Shown: positions 35,569 through 39,189 of the stretch, in pieces
Layout: each line of letters opens with the position of its first letter
Numbering within the stretch: the first letter of the stretch is position 1
Source: Clostridiales bacterium UBA4080
GTDB lineage: Bacteria; Bacillota; Clostridia; Lachnospirales; Vallitaleaceae
Assembly (NCBI GenBank): GCA_002381865.1
Contig: DFYO01000059.1
Span: 1-39,189 of the forward strand
Reading direction: 5' to 3'
Length of the DNA: 39,189 nt
Translations under genes and position numbers: made by a program
Notes under the pieces: generated by a model
What the model was told of the DNA's origin: nothing
Databases searched by the model: none
Seen by the model: the letters and a program-made list of their open reading frames with translations, nothing else

Positions 35569-36306
35569 TTAAATAGCTATTCCTCCATCTACCTGAATAA
35601 CCTGTCCAGTAATATAATCTGCTTTATCTGATGCTAAAAAAGCCACTAAATCTGCAATATCCTTAGGTTTACCCATCTTTTGAAGAGGTATGCTTTTTAT
35701 CATTTCTTCTCTTATGTTCTCTGGTATTTTATCCGTCATTTCTGTTTCAATAAAGCCTGGTGCAACAGCATTAACCTGAATGTTTCTTGACGCAAATTCT
35801 CTTGCTAAAGATTTTGTAAGGCCAATTACACCAGCCTTTGAGGCCGAATAATTACATTGTCCTATATTGCCCATAATCCCCACAACTGAAGACATATTAA
35901 TTATTTTACCAAATCTCTGCTTTAACATTCTTTTAGAAATTCCTTTAATACAGTTAAAGGTTCCTTTCAAGTTAACATTTATAACTGCATCAAATTCTTC
36001 CTCTGTCATTCTCAGCATCAGCTGATCCTTTGTAATTCCTGCGTTATTAACTAATACATCTAGTCTGCCATAAAGATCAAAGGCTTCCTCCATCATTTCT
36101 CCTGCCTTTTTAAAATCACTTACATCTTTGCAAATCAAATGACATTTTCCACCATTTTCTTCAATGTCCTTTTTGATTTCTATTGCCTTTTCTTCATCAA
36201 ATAAATAATTTAATATAACTGTAAATCCTTCATTTGCTAAAGTATAAACAATTTCTTTTCCAATGCCTGTGTTCGCTCCTGTAACTAATGCAACCTTATT
36301 TTCCAT
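35569..36306 (-). CDS. fabG: 3-oxoacyl-[acyl-carrier-protein] reductase FabG
   Basis: NADPH-dependent reduction of 3-oxoacyl-ACP to the 3-hydroxy form. The 245-residue short-chain dehydrogenase has the cofactor motif TGANTGIG (9-16), NNAG (87-90) and the catalytic Ser140-Tyr153-Lys157 (NMSS and YSASK), with the C-terminal ITGQVIQVDGG typical of FabG. The ribosome site GGAGGG lies within the end of fabD, six bases from the previous stop, so the two are coupled. Confidence 0.97.
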   Translation of the reverse strand: MENKVALVTGANTGIGKEIVYTLANEGFTVILNYLFDEEKAIEIKKDIEENGGKCHLICKDVSDFKKAGEMMEEAFDLYGRLDVLVNNAGITKDQLMLRMTEEEFDAVINVNLKGTFNCIKGISKRMLKQRFGKIINMSSVVGIMGNIGQCNYSASKAGVIGLTKSLAREFASRNIQVNAVAPGFIETEMTDKIPENIREEMIKSIPLQKMGKPKDIADLVAFLASDKADYITGQVIQVDGGIAI

Positions 36307-36312
36307 TTGTTT

Positions 36313-37236
36313 TTATCCCTCCAAGCTCATTTTTAATTTATTCAAATCCTCTAAGGTCTCAATATTGATAACCTTCTTTTTCCTGTCAATTTTTTTAATT
36401 AAACCCGACAGAGTTTTGCCTGGTCCTATTTCCACAAAGGTTTCTACTCCTTGCTTAATCATAGTATTTACACAATCTTCCCATCTGACTGAACCCTTAA
36501 CCTGCTCAACTAATAGCTTTCCTATCATATTTTTATCCGTAATAATTTCTGCATTGATGTTCGCTGTATATGGTATTAAAAAATCTGAAAAGCAAAGCTT
36601 TTCTATATCCTTTTTAAGCTTTTGTGCCGCTGAATCCATAAGCTCTGAATGGAATGCTCCACTAACCTTTAAAGGTATTACTCTAAGCGACTCATTTTGA
36701 AGTCTTTGACTAGCCTCAGCAACTGCATCGATTTCTCCTGCAATTACAATTTGTGACGGGCTGTTATAATTTGCAATGCTTACAATTCCATTAACTTCAC
36801 TACAAATTTTTTCAATCTGCTCTCTTGTTCCACCCATAATAGCAGCCATAGTACCTTTTGTAGCTTTTGCGGCCTCTTCCATGTAGGTGCCTCTTTTTCT
36901 AACTAGCTTTACCGCCTCTTGAAAATCAAGTGCACCATTGGCTACCAGCGCTGTATATTCTCCTAAGCTTAATCCTGCCACAAAGTCAGGTTTCACTCCT
37001 ATTTCTTCTACCGCCTTTAATATAGCAATAGATACAGTAAGTAATGCTGGCTGTGTGTACGCTGTATTATTAATCAGCTCTTGTTCTGTATTGCATATTT
37101 CTTCTAAATCAAAATCAAGAGCATTATCTGCAATTTCAAATATTTCTTTACTTGCTTTTATGTTATCAATTATTTCTTTGCCCATTCCAATATATTGAGC
37201 TCCCTGTCCGGGAAAAATAAATGCAATTTTATTCAT
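36313..37236 (-). CDS. fabD: Malonyl-CoA:ACP transacylase FabD
   Basis: Loads malonyl groups from CoA onto ACP. The 307-residue protein has GQGAQYIGMG (10-19), the nucleophile Ser90 in GLSLGEYTA and the catalytic His196 in GAFHSELM. The ATG is preceded by AGAGG. It follows acpP by 54 bases that contain a GC-rich stem-loop. In streptococcal clusters fabK lies between acpP and fabD; it is missing here. Confidence 0.97.
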   Translation of the reverse strand: MNKIAFIFPGQGAQYIGMGKEIIDNIKASKEIFEIADNALDFDLEEICNTEQELINNTAYTQPALLTVSIAILKAVEEIGVKPDFVAGLSLGEYTALVANGALDFQEAVKLVRKRGTYMEEAAKATKGTMAAIMGGTREQIEKICSEVNGIVSIANYNSPSQIVIAGEIDAVAEASQRLQNESLRVIPLKVSGAFHSELMDSAAQKLKKDIEKLCFSDFLIPYTANINAEIITDKNMIGKLLVEQVKGSVRWEDCVNTMIKQGVETFVEIGPGKTLSGLIKKIDRKKKVINIETLEDLNKLKMSLEG

Positions 37237-37258
37237 ATTATACCTCTTTTTTAAATTT

Positions 37259-37277
37259 CCCCCACCTATGGTGGGGG
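37259..37277 (-). other. GC-rich stem-loop between acpP and fabD
   Basis: Eight perfect pairs CCCCCACC / GGTGGGGG with a three-base loop, strikingly GC-rich for this DNA. On the coding (minus) strand it is followed by AAATTTAAAAAAG and not by a U run, so it is not a standard terminator. It may protect the acpP message 3' end, mark a processing site or cause partial termination, letting ACP be made in excess over FabD. Confidence 0.7.
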
Positions 37278-37290
37278 AGAAAGGATGAAC

Positions 37291-37515
37291 CTATTTATTT
37301 GCTTCGATGTAATCCATAGCATCTTGAACAGTTTTGATATTTACTAAATCTTCATTTGGTATTTTCACTCCAAATGCATCTTCAATAGCCATTACAAGCT
37401 CAAATAAGTCAAGTGAATCTGCTCCCAAATCATCCGCAAAGCTTGCTCCTGCAGTAACTTCGTCTGCTTCCACACCCAATTCACTTACAATAAGTTCTTT
37501 TAATTGTTCAAACAT
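37291..37515 (-). CDS. acpP: Acyl carrier protein
   Basis: The 74-residue acidic four-helix protein that carries growing acyl chains on phosphopantetheine. Attachment is at Ser34 in the motif GADSLDLFELVM. The ribosome site AGGAGG, six bases before the ATG, is ideal. It lies 30 bases after fabH and before the GC-rich stem-loop. In FabT systems acyl-ACP is the corepressor of the regulon, so this protein is probably both product and signal. Confidence 0.97.
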   Translation of the reverse strand: MFEQLKELIVSELGVEADEVTAGASFADDLGADSLDLFELVMAIEDAFGVKIPNEDLVNIKTVQDAMDYIEANK

Positions 37516-37545
37516 TTTTTTTCCTCCTAGAAAAATTATAATTTA

Positions 37546-38511
37546 TTAGAATTTAATAACACTGGCTCCGTAGGTTAAGCCTGCGCCAAAGCCCGCTAGT
37601 ATAACGGTCTTTCCTTCAAGCTTATCATTTCTGTACATTTCGTCAAGTGCAATTGCTACACTTGCTGCTGAAGTATTCCCATAAAATTCCATATTTGTGT
37701 AGAATTTATTCAGATCTTCTCCAAGTACCTTTGCAACTCTCTTAATAATTCTTGTATTTGCCTGATGCAGAATATAATGGTCAATCTCTTGTTTTTGAAT
37801 ATTGTTTTCTTCCAATAATTCTTCTATACAAGCAGGCACCTTGGTACATGCAAATTCAAAAACCTCTCTGCCTTCCATTTCTAAATATGTCGCTTCTTTC
37901 TCCTCTACTTCGAAAGGATTTTTAAATCTTTGTGTTTTTGCCATAAGACAAGCATAATCGTTTCCAATGGATTTACACTTTGATGCAATAACACCTGGCT
38001 CGTCGGAAGCTCCCATTACAACAGCTCCTGCCCCATCTCCAAATAACACACAGGTTGACCTGTCTTCCCAATTTAAAATCTGGGATAATTTTTCACTTCC
38101 AATTACTAGAGCCTTTTTACTAGCTCCACTTTTAATAAATTGGTCTGCCGTATTAAGTGCAAACACAAAGCCCGAGCATGCAGCTGCAAGGTCAAATGCC
38201 ATCGCATTATCTGCGCCAAGCTCCTTCTGCACCAAGCAAGCTATCGCGGGAGTTGTATACTCCGGTGACATTGTTGCTACAATAATCATATCTATATCCA
38301 TAGGATTTATTTGTGCTATTTCTAGTGCTTTTTTTGCTGCTTCAGTTGCCATACTGCTTACAGTTTCTTCAACTGCAATTCTTCTTTCCTTGATTCCCGA
38401 TCTGGAATAAATCCATTCGTCGCTTGTTTCAACAATCTTCTCAAGGTCATAATTGGTAACTATCTTCTTGGGAAGTGCTTTCCCTGTACCAAGTATTTTT
38501 GCGTATTTCAT
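37546..38511 (-). CDS. fabH: 3-oxoacyl-[acyl-carrier-protein] synthase III (FabH)
   Basis: Initiates fatty-acid synthesis by condensing an acyl-CoA starter with malonyl-ACP. The 321-residue thiolase-fold protein has the catalytic triad Cys112 (AAACSGF), His249 (ILHQANTRI) and Asn279 (YGNTSAAS), at the same Cys position as E. coli FabH. The ATG at 38511 has AAGGAG six bases upstream; the longer reading frame from 38532 places its own start before that ribosome site and is rejected. It is the first gene of the fab/acc operon with a leader of about 95 bases from a FabT-controlled promoter. Confidence 0.96.
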   Translation of the reverse strand: MKYAKILGTGKALPKKIVTNYDLEKIVETSDEWIYSRSGIKERRIAVEETVSSMATEAAKKALEIAQINPMDIDMIIVATMSPEYTTPAIACLVQKELGADNAMAFDLAAACSGFVFALNTADQFIKSGASKKALVIGSEKLSQILNWEDRSTCVLFGDGAGAVVMGASDEPGVIASKCKSIGNDYACLMAKTQRFKNPFEVEEKEATYLEMEGREVFEFACTKVPACIEELLEENNIQKQEIDHYILHQANTRIIKRVAKVLGEDLNKFYTNMEFYGNTSAASVAIALDEMYRNDKLEGKTVILAGFGAGLTYGASVIKF

Positions 38512-38595
38512 TTTATGCTCCTTGTATATCAAAAACTATTAGTATATTCCTCTTATATCCTGCTCTATTTTTTGCAAAGCTAGGACACGCAAAGA

Positions 38596-38640
38596 ATACT
38601 TTGATAATCAAAGTATATCACTGAGTTTGTTTTTGGTCAA
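38596..38640 (-). promoter_or_regulatory. fab/acc operon promoter with FabT operator
   Basis: On the minus strand: TTGACC (38635-38640), a 17-base spacer ending in TGA, and TATACT (38612-38617), an extended -10. A perfect 21-bp palindrome at 38596-38616, with core TTTGATTATCAAA, overlaps the -10 box and the expected start site. The core equals the known FabT site and the 18-base block TATACTTTGATTATCAAA is identical at the fabT promoter in this window. Bound FabT would block RNA polymerase. Confidence 0.9.
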
Positions 38641-38772
38641 GTTTTTTTCTTTTAACCAATTTTTAATATTGCTTTAGGGATTTACCAATTATATTGTTGT
38701 ATATTATATTTACAAAGTTTTTTGACTTTTTTATTTGTAAATATTTATATAATTTTGACTGGAGGTCCTACA

Positions 38773-39189
38773 ATGAACAAAGATTCTTTTTTATCTGATT
38801 TGGAAAATCGGTTGTCCGAGCTTTCTTATAGGGAGCGTCGCGATATTCTTTTTGACTATGAAGAGCATTTTAACGAATGTCTTAAGCAGGGAATGAGTGA
38901 GGAGGAAATAATATCTATTCTTGATTCTCCTGAAAAAATTGCAGCCTTTTACCTTAATATTAATAGCGAGGATATGCCGACAGATCCTAATCTTGAAACC
39001 ACCACAGCTTCTGTTATAGATAATTTAACTTCTGATACTTCAGAAATAGCAGACAGTACAAAAAGCATGTTTCAAGAACCCGATATTTCAGCTTCAAACC
39101 CCACGTCTAATGACGCTACAATTTCTTCAATAGAGCCTTCGCTTACTAATAACCAAGAAAACTCTTGTTTAGTGCATAATAAAACTGTA
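38773..39189 (+). CDS. HAAS/DUF1700 signalling-domain protein, N-terminal part (cut by window end)
   Basis: The first 139 codons of a gene that runs off the window. Residues 1-60 match the HAAS (DUF1700) pattern: SDLENRLSELSYRERRDILF, then DYEEHFNECLKQGMSEEEII and LDSPEKIAAFY. Such proteins usually have membrane segments further on and are often paired with PadR-type regulators; no PadR gene lies between it and fabH. The following 80 residues are an acidic, Ser/Thr-rich, probably disordered linker with no membrane segment yet. GGAGG lies seven bases before the ATG. A candidate promoter (TTGACT near 38723, TATAAT about 20 bases further) is weak. The gene is divergent from the fab/acc operon. 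Confidence 0.8.
   Translation, partial: MNKDSFLSDLENRLSELSYRERRDILFDYEEHFNECLKQGMSEEEIISILDSPEKIAAFYLNINSEDMPTDPNLETTTASVIDNLTSDTSEIADSTKSMFQEPDISASNPTSNDATISSIEPSLTNNQENSCLVHNKTV

Noticed and set aside
6..39189. CRISPR arrays, tRNA or rRNA genes, insertion sequences and prophage genes
   Set aside because: No repeat-spacer pattern, cloverleaf, transposase or integrase was found on reading both strands.

Overview
The window is AT-rich, densely coded DNA with strong AGGAGG-type ribosome sites, sigma-A-like promoters and U-tract terminators. Its gene content points to an anaerobic, fermentative member of the Clostridia (Lachnospirales-like): pyruvate:ferredoxin oxidoreductase, ATP-type PEP carboxykinase, LytS/YesN-type two-component proteins, a MarR/FabT lipid regulator, a streptococcal-style fab/acc cluster and a HAAS (DUF1700) protein. 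The species cannot be named from the sequence alone. No tRNA, rRNA, CRISPR array, transposase or phage gene was seen.

Layout. (1) 1-2.6 kb: a TPR-like hypothetical gene on the minus strand and a divergent pckA gene, which has a full-consensus promoter and a bidirectional terminator. (2) 2.6-7.7 kb, minus strand: two BCCT carriers (one Na+-coupled betaine type, one CaiT-like), a glycerophosphodiester phosphodiesterase and an MgtC-family membrane protein. A terminator separates the two BCCT genes. (3) 7.7-12.9 kb, minus strand: a probable operon fabT - solute-binding lipoprotein - histidine kinase - AraC-type response regulator, with no permease genes. (4) 13.0-21.8 kb: one giant gene for a 2925-residue cyclic beta-1,2-glucan synthase-like protein. 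(5) 21.8-25.8 kb: an intergenic region with two strong terminators and a possible small RNA, then pyruvate:ferredoxin oxidoreductase. (6) 25.9-30.3 kb: a zinc-ribbon membrane protein, a soluble chemotaxis transducer with a degenerate CZB domain, a condensation-superfamily acyltransferase broken by a frameshift in an A7 run, and a divergent alpha/beta hydrolase. (7) 30.3-38.6 kb, minus strand: the type II fatty-acid synthesis operon fabH-acpP-fabD-fabG-fabF-accB-fabZ-accC-accD-accA. It has no enoyl-ACP reductase gene, and a stem-loop lies between acpP and fabD, where fabK sits in streptococci. (8) 38.8 kb to the end: a divergent HAAS/DUF1700 gene cut by the window edge.

The clearest connecting thread is regulatory. 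The promoters of the fab/acc operon and of the distant MarR-family gene share the same 18-bp block, TATACTTTGATTATCAAA. This is a -10 box running into the palindrome known as the FabT operator. The MarR protein is therefore very probably FabT, autoregulated and controlling fatty-acid synthesis from 25 kb away. Because fabT is followed at short spacing by a solute-binding protein, a histidine kinase and a response regulator, that sensory system is probably under the same lipid-responsive control. This arrangement is the most unusual thing in the window.
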